Counted from the stretch's first letter, positions 15,374 to 23,742 are shown. The stretch is 64,000 nucleotides of DNA from Rummeliibacillus stabekisii (GCF_007988965.1 NZ_BJVD01000001.1:1-64000); one strand, 5' to 3'. Numbers and translations: made by a program. Notes: generated by a model not told the origin, from the letters alone.

Positions 15374-16009
15374 TTAAGCTTCTACTAGGTGATGGTTAAA
15401 TGCATAAACAACAGCTTGGGTGCGATCTTGTACTTCTAATTTGGAGAGAATATTACTAACGTGTGTTTTAACAGTTTTTAAGGCAATAAAAAGTTCATCA
15501 GCAATATCTTGATTTGTTTTACCCTGTGCTATTAACAATAATACTTCATGTTCACGTTCAGTCAATTCTTCATGAAGTGGACGATCATGTTTTTGACGCA
15601 TTCTTGCCATCATTTTACTCGTAACCTCTGGTTCTAAGATGGGCGTGCCATTGAAAGTACTTCGAATGGCATCAGCGATTTGCTTGGCGTTAGTTGTTTT
15701 CAATAAATAGCTAATAGCGCCGGCTTCTAATGCTGGGTAAACCTTGTCATCATCCAAGAAACTGGTGACAATCATAATTTTAACGTCAGGCCACTCATTC
15801 ACTATAGCTTTAGTGGCCTCAGCCCCTGATAAGATTGGCATCACCATATCCATCAAAATAATATCTGGTCGATGCTTCAAAGCTAATTGAACTGCTTCTT
15901 CTCCATTAGCAGCTTCAGCAATGACTTCCATATCAGGTTGTGCTTGCAAATATGCTGATACTCCAATTCGTACCATCTCGTGATCATCGGCTAGCAGTAT
16001 CTTGATCAT
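15374..16009 (-). CDS. liaR: Envelope-stress response regulator LiaR
   Basis: A 211-residue NarL/LuxR-type regulator. Receiver domain residues ~1-115 with acidic pocket LADDHE, phospho-acceptor Asp in DIILMDMVMP (~54), Thr in MIVTS and Lys in YLLKT. Output helix-turn-helix at ~148-205: ELTEREHEVLLLIAQGKTN then IALKTVKTHVSNILSKL. Start is the ATG at 16009 after GGAGGTTATC, overlapping the 3' end of liaS by 26 bases; a longer frame upstream lies inside liaS. Activated by LiaS on cell-wall antibiotic damage; likely binds the palindrome upstream of liaI. Confidence 0.93.
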   Translation of the reverse strand: MIKILLADDHEMVRIGVSAYLQAQPDMEVIAEAANGEEAVQLALKHRPDIILMDMVMPILSGAEATKAIVNEWPDVKIMIVTSFLDDDKVYPALEAGAISYLLKTTNAKQIADAIRSTFNGTPILEPEVTSKMMARMRQKHDRPLHEELTEREHEVLLLIAQGKTNQDIADELFIALKTVKTHVSNILSKLEVQDRTQAVVYAFNHHLVEA

Positions 16010-17030
16010 TGGAGATAACCTCCTTTTCCACTGGAATTTGAATTTCAATCACCGTACCTTGCGATGGTACTGAGACAATTTTATATGTTCCACCGATTTC
16101 GACTGCACGCTCTTCAATATTGTGAAGGCCATATGAGCCGGCTTTTTCATCAGTTGTTTTGAAGCCGATTCCATTGTCTTGAACACGGAAAATAACACGC
16201 TGATCTCGTTCGACAAGAAGCAGCTCCATTTCGGTTGCTTTTGCATGACGTAAAGTATTGGAAAGTGTCTCCTGAGCAATCCTGAAAAGATGATCTTCTG
16301 CACCTTTAGAGAGGGACACTTCCTCTAATCGTTTGTGCATTTTGAATGTAACTTTTTGCTGTAACTCGGCTAGCAATTCCTCTAGCCCTTGTTTTAACGA
16401 TTTGTTTTTTAATGCAACAGGACGAAGGTGAAGTAATAGTGCCCGCATTTCAAGCTGGGCTTGCTGAACAATTTCTTCCGATTGCTTTAATAATTTTTTA
16501 GTTGATGGTGTTGCATCTCCTGCTGTTTCATTAATGGTCGAAAGTAGCATAGAAGCTGCAAAAAGTTGTTGAGAAACAGAGTCATGAAGTTCCCGGGCAA
16601 GTCGGTGCCTTTCCTGTACAATACGTTCTTGAATGAGCTGATCTTGGTTAACTGCCTTAACATTTGTCAGCTTTTGCAAGCTTTTACGCTGAGTAGCTAT
16701 CAATTCACTTATCTCATTTAATGACTTTTGAATTGAAAGGGGGCCACTCCAATTAGGCGGGATAGGATCACTTTTTTCAATATTATGAAGTGCATTTTCA
16801 AACGTTTTACTCTGCTGGCGAAGGATGAATATACCCCCTATAGAGATGCTTAGGCTAATCGCAAAAAGCAGAATAAGGAATAGAATAGCGACCGGCAAAT
16901 TCCAATACTTTTCTTCCCAAAGTGTTTTCCATTGATTGAAATGGCCATCAAAAAGAATAAAGAAAATAAACGAGAAAATAATTATTTCTCCGAAAAACAA
17001 GCTCATTGTTCGGGCTAAAAATTTCGTCAT
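15984..17030 (-). CDS. liaS: Sensor histidine kinase LiaS
   Basis: 348 residues. Two membrane helices (residues ~10-28 and ~45-70) with a short intervening loop, a linker, then a HisKA_3 segment with phospho-acceptor His in RHRLARELHDSVSQQLFA (~143) and a HATPase domain with VQDNGIGF and GSYGLHNIEERA. This is the intramembrane-sensing architecture of LiaS. Its start codon overlaps the liaF stop by four bases, and liaR overlaps its end, so the three are translationally coupled. LiaF normally keeps it off. Confidence 0.93.
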   Translation of the reverse strand: MTKFLARTMSLFFGEIIIFSFIFFILFDGHFNQWKTLWEEKYWNLPVAILFLILLFAISLSISIGGIFILRQQSKTFENALHNIEKSDPIPPNWSGPLSIQKSLNEISELIATQRKSLQKLTNVKAVNQDQLIQERIVQERHRLARELHDSVSQQLFAASMLLSTINETAGDATPSTKKLLKQSEEIVQQAQLEMRALLLHLRPVALKNKSLKQGLEELLAELQQKVTFKMHKRLEEVSLSKGAEDHLFRIAQETLSNTLRHAKATEMELLLVERDQRVIFRVQDNGIGFKTTDEKAGSYGLHNIEERAVEIGGTYKIVSVPSQGTVIEIQIPVEKEVISNDQDTASR

Positions 17031-17719
17031 TGGCGAATCACCTCGACATTCCCAAATAATGTGGAAACCGTGATGATGAGTTCAGCCGAAGAATCCTCTG
17101 CATACTCATAACCATTTCTAACGGCAATCGTATCGTTCCAAACTCTAGGATAACTTTGACCGATACAATGCAAATCACCGATAAACGTAGAATAATGCAA
17201 GCGTACAGGTATTTCATAAGGCACAAGTACTTTCACTTTTCCAAAGCCTTGCCGTACAGATATTAATGAAGCCCCTTTAGGTAAAACAGTCTGAGTCACA
17301 TCAATCAGCAGATCACCGGCAAGGCTTTGTATATGTACATCTTGCCATTCGTATGACTCAATAGGTGTACCTTGAAATGAAAATAATTTATTCTGAATAA
17401 ATGAGTTCGCTTGTTCTGCCGGTTGTTTAGATACAGATATATGAAATTCATCACCTTTTCGAAGTTTCCATAGAAGGTATAATAACACTCCGATGATAAC
17501 TAGGCGTAAGCTCCACATTGAGAGTAGGGCAATACCCAAAAAAATGACACCTAACCAAAACAGCCATTTGCGCTTTCTGCGTATGCTGACATACATAAAA
17601 AAAGCACCTATAATGGCAAACATTATACTGCCATTTCCAAAGAAAGTAGCTTCAATAAAAATTAGCAAAAAGGCCGTAATACCAAGCATTGTAAGTGTTT
17701 TAGTTGAAAGGTGGGTCAT
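17027..17719 (-). CDS. liaF: LiaF, inhibitor of the LiaRS system
   Basis: 230 residues. The N-terminal third has four short membrane helices (TMLGITAFLLIFIEATFF, GSIMFAIIGAFFMYVSI, LFWLGVIFLGIALL, LRLVIIGVLLYLLW); the C-terminal ~115 residues form the extracytosolic-response domain (DUF2154 type: DVHIQSLAGDLLIDVTQTVLP, ISVRQGFGKVKVLVPYEIP) shared by LiaF/VraT proteins. AAGGAGG precedes the ATG. It holds LiaS inactive in unstressed cells. Separated from liaH by a terminator. Confidence 0.92.
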   Translation of the reverse strand: MTHLSTKTLTMLGITAFLLIFIEATFFGNGSIMFAIIGAFFMYVSIRRKRKWLFWLGVIFLGIALLSMWSLRLVIIGVLLYLLWKLRKGDEFHISVSKQPAEQANSFIQNKLFSFQGTPIESYEWQDVHIQSLAGDLLIDVTQTVLPKGASLISVRQGFGKVKVLVPYEIPVRLHYSTFIGDLHCIGQSYPRVWNDTIAVRNGYEYAEDSSAELIITVSTLFGNVEVIRQ

Positions 17720-17750
17720 TGGTTGCCTCCTTTCCAGTTAATTAAATAAG

Positions 17751-17780
17751 AAAAAAGAGAAGTACCAGCTTCTCTTTTTT
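17751..17780. terminator. Terminator between liaH and liaFSR
   Basis: AAAAAAGAGAAG and CTTCTCTTTTTT form a strong stem with T tracts on both strands. Transcripts from the liaI promoter should mostly stop here, with read-through feeding liaFSR. Confidence 0.88.
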
Positions 17781-17812
17781 AGTATAACGATAGTCCAGAA
17801 GAAGTCCAATCA

Positions 17813-18466
17813 TTATATGGATTGGGTTGCCTCATTTTTTGAGTTATTTGCTTCCAGTCGCGCTAAGCGTTCTTCCATAGATGTGATTTCATGTTGACTG
17901 TCAATTTTTTGGCCAAGGTGATCGATATAACTCTCCATAGCTTCAAAAGTTTCAAGTCGACCATTTATTTTGTTTGAAGATTCTGGTTGGAGAAACTGGT
18001 TCATTTGATTATGTGCACGAACGACATTTTCTTTACCCATCAATTGTAATTGACGCACTTTCATATCTTTGATTTTATGCTTCATTTCTTCATACTTACG
18101 TTCCAAGCCAATGAGCTCTTCGGTAGATTTATCGATACTGTCCTGAAGAACGGTGCTACGTTGTGAATACGCATCAAATTCTTGTTGGGCAAATGCGATT
18201 AAGTCTTGTTCACCGCTTTTATTAGCCAAATCCAGTTGCATGCTTCGTTTATTTTTCATTTCATTTGTATCTGCTAATTCTTTTTCGAGTTTTTGTTGCA
18301 ATGTACCTTGTCGCTCTAATAATTTGCCTGTTTCCTCTGTTTGCTTTTCTGCTTCACGGATATACTGATTTAACATCTTAATTGGATTTTTATCCTCTTT
18401 TTTATCAAACATTTCATTTAAATCTGCTTCAACTGTATATTTTAGGCGTTGCCATAAGTTAGCCAT
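17813..18466 (-). CDS. liaH: PspA/IM30 family protein LiaH
   Basis: 217 residues, almost entirely coiled coil. N-terminal MANLWQRLKYTVEADLNEMFDKKEDK (amphipathic membrane-binding region) and NPIKMLNQYIREAEKQ are standard for PspA proteins. It assembles into rings that support the membrane under envelope stress. GAGGAGG site before the ATG. Fourteen bases after liaI, so the two form a liaIH unit, the main LiaR target. Confidence 0.93.
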   Translation of the reverse strand: MANLWQRLKYTVEADLNEMFDKKEDKNPIKMLNQYIREAEKQTEETGKLLERQGTLQQKLEKELADTNEMKNKRSMQLDLANKSGEQDLIAFAQQEFDAYSQRSTVLQDSIDKSTEELIGLERKYEEMKHKIKDMKVRQLQLMGKENVVRAHNQMNQFLQPESSNKINGRLETFEAMESYIDHLGQKIDSQHEITSMEERLARLEANNSKNEATQSI

Positions 18467-18480
18467 ATTTTTTCCTCCTC

Positions 18481-18825
18481 TTATTTTGTGATTTCATTCC
18501 ATTGTTTTTCAAAGTTTGTAAATGGATCATCTGATGCAGTGAAAGTTTCGTTTTCAGAATGTTTCCACTTACGATAAACCACCCAAATAACAGCTAGTGC
18601 TGCGATTCCGATGAATCCAGGAATATTAGCTGCAGCTGTTAATAAACCTGAGATGGCAACAAGTGCCCAAATAATTTTTGAAAAAGTGGAACTGCTTTGT
18701 AAATAGAAATGCACCCCCGTAAAAAGAATAGCGGCCGAGATAGCCAATCCTGTTAATGGACCTAATGAACAGAGAATGGTAATGGCTGCAATGCTGCCAA
18801 TGACGAATAAACCAATTTTTTTCAT
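18481..18825 (-). CDS. liaI: LiaI-like membrane protein
   Basis: 114 residues with three to four hydrophobic helices (IGLFVIGSIAAITILCSL, LAISAAILFTGVHFYL, IWALVAISGLLTAAANI, IGIAALAVIWVVYRKW) and an acidic C-terminus. It is the first gene of the liaIH unit and is the expected membrane anchor of LiaH. Slightly longer than many LiaI proteins. GAAGGAGG site upstream of the ATG; promoter and a candidate LiaR box precede it. Confidence 0.8.
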   Translation of the reverse strand: MKKIGLFVIGSIAAITILCSLGPLTGLAISAAILFTGVHFYLQSSSTFSKIIWALVAISGLLTAAANIPGFIGIAALAVIWVVYRKWKHSENETFTASDDPFTNFEKQWNEITK

Positions 18826-18853
18826 TGTTTTTTCCTCCTTCGTTTGTACCTTT

Positions 18854-18881
18854 ATGTTACGCTGAATTTCGTTTTGTCCAA
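18854..18881 (-). promoter_or_regulatory. liaIH promoter
   Basis: On the minus strand TTGGAC, a 16-base spacer and TAACAT. A weak promoter lying seven bases downstream of a palindrome, as expected for a promoter that needs activation. Confidence 0.6.
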
Positions 18882-18888
18882 ACGGCCG

Positions 18889-18905
18889 GAGTATTGATTT
18901 TACTC
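18889..18905. promoter_or_regulatory. Candidate LiaR binding palindrome
   Basis: GAGTA, seven bases, TACTC (perfect arms) just upstream of the liaIH -35 box. Position and half-site spacing suit a NarL-family dimer such as LiaR; the role is inferred. Confidence 0.5.
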
Positions 18906-18997
18906 TAGGTCTTGAGGCTGAGATGCTCTAAGACTATTTTGACCCCAACTTCTAACTTCGATAGAATATAAAAGAAAATACAAAAGGAGATATACAT

Positions 18998-19561
18998 ATG
19001 ACTATTCGTAATGAATTGATGGCATATTGCCCATACAATGAGCAAGAAAAAAAAGATAAAGAGCTTATGCTTCGCTATATAGATCAATTTTCAGATGTTT
19101 TGACAAGAGAAAATGAATTTGCACATTTTACTGCATCAGCTTGGATTGTGAATAAAACGCGAACAAAGGTATTAATGGCTTTCCATAATCAATATCAATC
19201 GTGGGCGTGGATGGGTGGACATGCAGATGGAAATGCAGACCTTTTACATGTTGCCTTAAAAGAAACAGAGGAAGAAACAGGGCTAAAAAATATTAAGCCT
19301 TTAATGTCGGATTATTATTCAATTGAAATTTTAGGTGTGGACGGACATATGAAGAAAGGGAAGTATGTTGGTACACATGTGCATCTGAATGTTACCTTTT
19401 TAATAGAAGCAGATGAAGGCGAAGGTACAACTATAGCGCCTGATGAAAATAGTGCGATTGAATGGATGAATTTAGATGAAGCAATTGAAAGAAGCTCTGA
19501 ACGATATATGAAACAAGTCTATACAAAACTAAATGAAAAACTTAGAAATGTGCAGGATTAA
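18998..19561 (+). CDS. NUDIX hydrolase
   Basis: 187 residues. The NUDIX box runs from GGHADGN through KETEEETGL (residues ~73-96): the REUxEE core is KETEEE, but the first Glu of the box is Ala, as in a subfamily that starts GGHADG. Hydrolyses a nucleoside diphosphate linked to an unknown group. ATG after AAGGAG. It is divergent from liaI and shares the intervening control region, though only 90 bases separate its start from the LiaR-like box. Confidence 0.85.
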   Translation: MTIRNELMAYCPYNEQEKKDKELMLRYIDQFSDVLTRENEFAHFTASAWIVNKTRTKVLMAFHNQYQSWAWMGGHADGNADLLHVALKETEEETGLKNIKPLMSDYYSIEILGVDGHMKKGKYVGTHVHLNVTFLIEADEGEGTTIAPDENSAIEWMNLDEAIERSSERYMKQVYTKLNEKLRNVQD

Positions 19562-19593
19562 TAATATTCAAATGACTTGTTATTGAAAATAAA

Positions 19594-19627
19594 GAAAACT
19601 CCACACTAAGTGGAGTTTTCCTTTATT
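19594..19627. terminator. Bidirectional terminator after NUDIX gene
   Basis: GAAAACTCCAC and GTGGAGTTTTC, an 11-bp stem with five-base loop and T-rich flank. Confidence 0.88.
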
Positions 19628-19629
19628 TT

Positions 19630-19914
19630 TTAAAGCTTTTGCCAATCATTGAAGGCACAAATGACTTTTTGAAAAGCATATCCTTTGTTTGTTAGCGAAT
19701 ACGAAACCTTTTTTAGTGATGCTTCAATATAATCTTTCTCGACTAAATGGGCATCTATTAATTCTTGGAGGCGCTGTGATAATAGTTTGTCCGATATACC
19801 AGGGATGGCAGAATAGATTTCATGATATCTTTTAGGGCCATCTAATAAAACGTGAATAATCCGCACCATCCAGCGTTTTCCTAAAAATTCAATTGTTTCA
19901 TGGCAACAGTCCAA
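19630..19914 (-). CDS. HxlR family transcriptional regulator
   Basis: 94 residues as called here. Winged-helix HxlR core: DCCHETIEFLGKRWMVRII, DGPKRYHEIYSAIPGISDK, LLSQRLQELIDAHLVEK and a wing region. The N-terminal CC pair could sense thiol stress, as Cys does in YodB/HypR. I chose TTG 19914, preceded by AGGGAGG, because the longer in-frame start at 19968 would lie upstream of the gene's own TGCTACAAT -10 box. It is divergent from a nitroreductase gene with two operator-like palindromes between them. Confidence 0.85.
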   Translation of the reverse strand: MDCCHETIEFLGKRWMVRIIHVLLDGPKRYHEIYSAIPGISDKLLSQRLQELIDAHLVEKDYIEASLKKVSYSLTNKGYAFQKVICAFNDWQKL

Positions 19915-19961
19915 ATCAAATCCCTCCCTATAAACTAATTGTAGCATACAGGCACGAAATA

Positions 19962-19990
19962 TTGACAAATTAACTTACTTAAAGTAATAT
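19962..19990 (+). promoter_or_regulatory. Nitroreductase promoter
   Basis: TTGACA, 17 bases, TAATAT. The spacer and -10 overlap the first operator palindrome, so a bound HxlR protein would block RNA polymerase. Confidence 0.75.
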
Positions 19991-20024
19991 ATTTTCGAAT
20001 ACAATAACTAACTTAAAGTAAGTT
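19975..20024. promoter_or_regulatory. Paired HxlR operator candidates
   Basis: Site 1 is the 13-bp palindrome TTACTTAAAGTAA (19975-19987). Site 2 is AACTTA, AAG, TAAGTT (20010-20024). Both contain the same 11-bp sequence ACTTAAAGTAA, 34 bases apart (about three helical turns), so a regulator could bind both on one DNA face. Confidence 0.65.
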
Positions 20025-20039
20025 TTGGAGGATACTATA

Positions 20040-20657
20040 ATGACAAATTCAGTATATAAAGTAATGCAAGAACGTAAATCTGTACGTAAGTACGACCCTG
20101 ATTTTAAAATTTCAGCAGATGAGTTAAGATCAATTTTATTGGAAGCTACTTCAGCACCTTCTTCTAGTAATCTTCAACCATGGCGTTTTTTAGTCATTCA
20201 AGATGAAGCGAAAAAGAAAGACTTGCGCAAAATTGCTAATAACCAAGAACAAATTGAAACTGCATCTGCGGTAATCGCTGTTTTAGGCGATATTAAAATG
20301 TATGAAAAAACAGAAGAAATTTACATGAAAAACGTAGCAGAAGGGCATATGGAGCATGAACGTGCATCACTATTAATCCAAAATGCGCAAAACCTTTACC
20401 CTCAATTGCCAGAAGAAATCTTAACAAATATTGCTACATTTGATGCTGGCCTAATTTCTATGCAAATCATGCTATTAGCAAAAGAGCATGGTTATGATAC
20501 AGTGCCAATGGGCGGTTTTGATAAAGTGAAGTTTGCAGAATACTTCAATCTTGAAGAGAATGTAAAACCTATGCTATTAATCTCAATTGGGAAAGGGTCT
20601 GCACCTGCTTACGGATCATCTCGATTAGACATTGATGATATTACTACATTTATTTAA
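20040..20657 (+). CDS. Nitroreductase family protein
   Basis: A 205-residue FMN-dependent oxidoreductase fold. MQERKSVRKYDPDF (RxSxRxF-like FMN motif), SAPSSSNLQPWRFLVI (FMN-phosphate loop, ~43) and the C-terminal GKGSAPAYGSSRL are typical. It would reduce nitro compounds or quinones with NAD(P)H. ATG 20040 follows TTTTGGAGG; an upstream frame start would overlap the second operator. Control by the divergent HxlR regulator suggests induction by quinones or other electrophiles, as for YodC and HypO. Confidence 0.9.
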   Translation: MTNSVYKVMQERKSVRKYDPDFKISADELRSILLEATSAPSSSNLQPWRFLVIQDEAKKKDLRKIANNQEQIETASAVIAVLGDIKMYEKTEEIYMKNVAEGHMEHERASLLIQNAQNLYPQLPEEILTNIATFDAGLISMQIMLLAKEHGYDTVPMGGFDKVKFAEYFNLEENVKPMLLISIGKGSAPAYGSSRLDIDDITTFI

Positions 20658-20667
20658 TAAGTATGAT

Positions 20668-20702
20668 AATGCTCATCCACCTGTTTGGATGGGCATTTTT
20701 TA
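20668..20702 (+). terminator. Terminator of the nitroreductase gene
   Basis: AATGCTCATCCA pairs with TGGATGGGCATT, followed by a T tract. Confidence 0.88.
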
Positions 20703-20805
20703 TACAATTATAGCTATGCCTAATATGAAATTTGGAGTATGAGCTACTTTAAAAAGAATTTTCTTTTGCTTTCATTTTAGGTATGATAGGACAAGGAGTG
20801 ATGTT

Positions 20806-21393
20806 ATGAACTTTACGACAGAAAAATCATTTATTTTGGCTTCAGCTTCCCCGAGGCGAAAGGAACTTTTCGAACGTTTGAATGTACCATTTAAGATTTT
20901 AGTGGCAACTGTAGAGGAAACGAGTATAAAAGATGATAACCCAACTCAATATGTGAAGAAAGTGGCGCTACTTAAAGCAACTGATGTAGCGAAGAAAAAC
21001 CCAGGGCATGTAGTGATTGGAGCGGATACTATCGTAGTAAAAGGACAAGAATTGCTACATAAGCCAAAAGATGCAAATGAGGCCATCAAGCATCTCAAAC
21101 AGCTCCGCGGAAATGTGCATGAAGTGATGACAGCGGTTGCTATTATAGATGATGTTGGAAATAAAACAGCCTTTGTAGAAAAGACAGAGGTATATTTTAA
21201 ACAAGTGCCCGATACCCTTATTGAGGCCTATGTAGCAACAGGAGATTGTTTTGATAAGGCTGGAGGTTACGGTATTCAGACAGATGGCGTGTTTTTGGTT
21301 GAAGGAATAAAAGGAGATTATTTAAATGTAGTGGGATTGCCCTTAGCTCGGCTTACAGAATTGCTAGTGGATACAAAGTTGATTTCTATTTAA
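20806..21393 (+). CDS. maf: Maf family nucleotide pyrophosphatase
   Basis: 195 residues. LASASPRRKELFERLNV at the N-terminus is the Maf signature; VIGADTIV (~66) and KAGGYGIQ (~150) complete the active site. Maf proteins hydrolyse non-canonical or pyrimidine nucleoside triphosphates and affect septum formation. In Bacillus subtilis maf sits by the mre/min genes; here it instead precedes a membrane metal-dependent hydrolase by 19 bases. ACAAGGAGTG precedes the ATG. Confidence 0.92.
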   Translation: MNFTTEKSFILASASPRRKELFERLNVPFKILVATVEETSIKDDNPTQYVKKVALLKATDVAKKNPGHVVIGADTIVVKGQELLHKPKDANEAIKHLKQLRGNVHEVMTAVAIIDDVGNKTAFVEKTEVYFKQVPDTLIEAYVATGDCFDKAGGYGIQTDGVFLVEGIKGDYLNVVGLPLARLTELLVDTKLISI

Positions 21394-21412
21394 AAAAGAA
21401 AGAGGATGAAGC

Positions 21413-21889
21413 ATGACAGGAAAGACACACATCATTGGCGGTATTGCAGCATGTCTTGCTTTTGGTCAAACAAGTGTAGATTCACCATTACTTTTGGGAA
21501 CGGCTGGCGCAATCGGCGCATTAATTCCTGATATTTGCCATGGAGGAAGTATGATTGGCCGTACATTTCCCGCATTGTCCAAATTGATAAATGGATTATT
21601 TGGGCACCGTTCATTTACACACAGTTTACTATTTTTATTGATTGTGGCTTGGATATTACATACATACGTAACCAATGATGCAATTAAAATGGGCCTTCTA
21701 ATCGGCATGGCGAGCCATTTTGTGCTTGATATGTGTACAAAGCAGGGGATCCAGCTATTTTTCCCAATAAAAGTGAAAGTTCGTTTTCCTTTAACAACAC
21801 GAACAGGGAGCAAAATAGAAGGAGCAGTGGCGCTTTGCTTACTCATTGCATGTCTTTATTTCAGTTTTGAAATAATGCATTTGCACTAA
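21413..21889 (+). CDS. Membrane-bound metal-dependent hydrolase (YdjM/DUF457-like)
   Basis: 158 residues with about four membrane helices. Motifs THIIGGIAACLAFG (first His), GALIPDICHGGS (Asp/His), GHRSFTHSLLFLL (HRxxTHS) and MASHFVLDMCTKQG (SHxxLD) are the metal-binding set of the LexA-regulated YdjM family. Substrate unknown; some members act near phospholipid or cell-wall metabolism. Probably co-transcribed with maf. Confidence 0.88.
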   Translation: MTGKTHIIGGIAACLAFGQTSVDSPLLLGTAGAIGALIPDICHGGSMIGRTFPALSKLINGLFGHRSFTHSLLFLLIVAWILHTYVTNDAIKMGLLIGMASHFVLDMCTKQGIQLFFPIKVKVRFPLTTRTGSKIEGAVALCLLIACLYFSFEIMHLH

Positions 21890-21894
21890 TAGAT

Positions 21895-21935
21895 AGAACA
21901 AACCTGCGAAACCATGCATGTTTGTTCTTTTTTTT
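21895..21935 (+). terminator. Terminator after the YdjM-like gene
   Basis: AGAACAAAC and GTTTGTTCT with an extra GC-rich inner stem (TGC/GCA), followed by eight T. Confidence 0.88.
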
Positions 21936-22077
21936 AAAAATAAACCGAGCCTTTTCCTATATACAAGTAGCAGCACCAATCTGCAAATATCGACAAAATT
22001 TAATGAGGTATGGTAAATTGAAGATGTATGAACGGATAATCAAAAAGTTCTATATACAAATTGAAGGAGTGGTACAA

Positions 22078-22968
22078 ATGGAATTTCAACACATTACAGT
22101 TGCAGGCAGTGGTGTATTAGGTAGCCAGATTGCCTTTCAATCTGCTTTTCATGGTTTTCAAGTAAGTGTCTATGATATTAATGAAGCTGCGATTGTTAAA
22201 GCGAAAGAACGTTTGTTAAAATTGCAAGATGTGTATGCAGATTATTTTAAAGATGAAGAAAATGCAAAAGCTGCATTAAGTCGTATAACATATAGTACAA
22301 GCCTACAGGAAGCAGTAAAGGATGCTGATTTACTTATTGAAGCAATTCCTGAGTTGACTGAAATTAAAATCAGCTTCTATCAAGAATTGGCATCTGTAGC
22401 TCCGCAAAAAACAATCTTTGCCACGAACTCTTCCACTTTGCTTCCAAGTCAATTTGCTGAATATACTGGAAGACCAGAGAAGTTTCTAGCACTCCATTTT
22501 GCAAATGAAGTGTGGAAGAACAATACAGCTGAAGTTATGGGACATAGCGGAACAGACCAACAGTATGTAGATCAACTAGTTGAATTTGCCGGAGAAATCG
22601 GCATGGTGCCACTTCGTATTCTGAAAGAACAGCCTGGCTATATTTTAAATTCGCTATTAGTTCCATTATTAAATGCCGCACAAGGCTTATGGGCAAAAGG
22701 TGTAGCGGATCCTGAGACAATCGATAAAACATGGATGCTTGCTACAGGAGCTCCTATGGGACCGTTTGCAATCTTAGATGTTGTTGGTATTGAAACGGCT
22801 TATAATATTGTATCCACATCAGCAAAAGCACATCCAGAACTTCAACCAATTGCCGACCGGTTGAAGAATGAATTTATTGACCAAGGGAAACTAGGAAAAG
22901 GGTCCGGCGAGGGGTATTATAAATATCCAAACCCTGCTTATTTAGATCCGAATTTCTTGAAAGCATAA
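22078..22968 (+). CDS. 3-hydroxyacyl-CoA dehydrogenase
   Basis: 296 residues. NAD-binding Rossmann segment VAGSGVLGSQIAFQSAFHG with the acidic residue in VYDIN, then the dehydrogenase core: TNSSTLLPS, LALHFANEVWKNNTAEVM and the C-terminal helical domain with PGYILNSLLVPLLNAAQ and GAPMGPFAILDVVGIE. It oxidises L-3-hydroxyacyl-CoA, for example 3-hydroxybutyryl-CoA. ATG 22078 follows GAAGGAGTGG; an upstream extension of the frame runs through the previous terminator and is not used. Confidence 0.88.
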   Translation: MEFQHITVAGSGVLGSQIAFQSAFHGFQVSVYDINEAAIVKAKERLLKLQDVYADYFKDEENAKAALSRITYSTSLQEAVKDADLLIEAIPELTEIKISFYQELASVAPQKTIFATNSSTLLPSQFAEYTGRPEKFLALHFANEVWKNNTAEVMGHSGTDQQYVDQLVEFAGEIGMVPLRILKEQPGYILNSLLVPLLNAAQGLWAKGVADPETIDKTWMLATGAPMGPFAILDVVGIETAYNIVSTSAKAHPELQPIADRLKNEFIDQGKLGKGSGEGYYKYPNPAYLDPNFLKA

Positions 22969-22971
22969 AAA

Positions 22972-23010
22972 TAAGAGAGGCAATCACTGTTATGATTGCT
23001 TCTCTTGTTT
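22972..23010. terminator. Terminator between dehydrogenase gene and ykuK
   Basis: AAGAGAGGCAATCA pairs with TGATTGCTTCTCTT (one mismatch); T-rich on the plus side, A-rich on the other, so it can serve both convergent genes. Confidence 0.8.
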
Positions 23011-23059
23011 TGTTTTAAGAAGTATTTCTTGGGAAATTTTTTCTCATTTTTCTAATAAT

Positions 23060-23590
23060 TTATTTCGTATAGCGATTAGCATAACAAGAAGCAACAAAAG
23101 CATCTGGTTTTATTTTGGGTTCTACTCCAATTGATTCGATTCGATTTACCATTTCAAGTACAAATTCACGGGTTTTGTTGCGTTGGCCTGAGCCGATATC
23201 GATATGGCCCTCCATTGTAAAGGTTGCACCATTATAAATATTCGGTAAAATAATCTCGATCAGCTGCTTCTTTCTTTCCTCTGTAAAAAGAGACACGATT
23301 TCTTCTGTAAAAGAGAGTTCTAAAGATATGCGTTCATGCAGATGTACCATTTTACGAGGCACAAGTACACGCCTCATGCATGCCCAGACTCGTTTACCTT
23401 CATCCACCACCACGATTCCAGTAATGAAAATGGTATCTACTTTATGCACTTGAGAATCTGTCCCGACAATTAATCTATATTTTCCTAATGGGTTACGATT
23501 CATAAAGTATGCAATTTCACGAAATACGTCTTCAAAATCCATATTCTTTTCTTGGAGATTTTGAAAAGGGTCGGCTTTAAACAGATCCAT
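23060..23590 (-). CDS. ykuK: RNase H-like YkuK family protein (DUF458)
   Basis: 176 residues matching YkuK along its length: IAYFMNRNPLGKYRLIVGTDSQVH with the first acidic residue of an RNase H-like site, FITGIVVVDEG, HERISLELSF, and C-terminal EGHIDIGSGQRNKTREF then GVEPKIKPDAFVASCYANRYTK. A nuclease role is suggested by the fold but not shown. Stands alone. Confidence 0.88.
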   Translation of the reverse strand: MDLFKADPFQNLQEKNMDFEDVFREIAYFMNRNPLGKYRLIVGTDSQVHKVDTIFITGIVVVDEGKRVWACMRRVLVPRKMVHLHERISLELSFTEEIVSLFTEERKKQLIEIILPNIYNGATFTMEGHIDIGSGQRNKTREFVLEMVNRIESIGVEPKIKPDAFVASCYANRYTK

Positions 23591-23697
23591 TTAATCACGC
23601 TCTTTTCAATAGGTATATAATAGTATATACAGAAGCAGTGAGGTTGTGATTAATCTGCTTCGCATAATACGCTAATTTTCTACAAGAATACCCAAAG

Positions 23698-23730
23698 AAA
23701 AGGCAAACCATACTTCATGTTTTGCCTTTA
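23698..23730 (-). terminator. Terminator of the large catalase homologue
   Basis: On the minus strand AAAGGCAAA and TTTGCCTTT with a 13-base loop, then a T-rich tail. Confidence 0.75.
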
Positions 23731-23742
23731 TATTTACTTTGC

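Noticed and set aside
21922-22077. 52-codon N-terminal extension of the 3-hydroxyacyl-CoA dehydrogenase
   Set aside because: The extension passes through the preceding terminator and lacks a ribosome site; the family starts at the Rossmann segment after ATG 22078.
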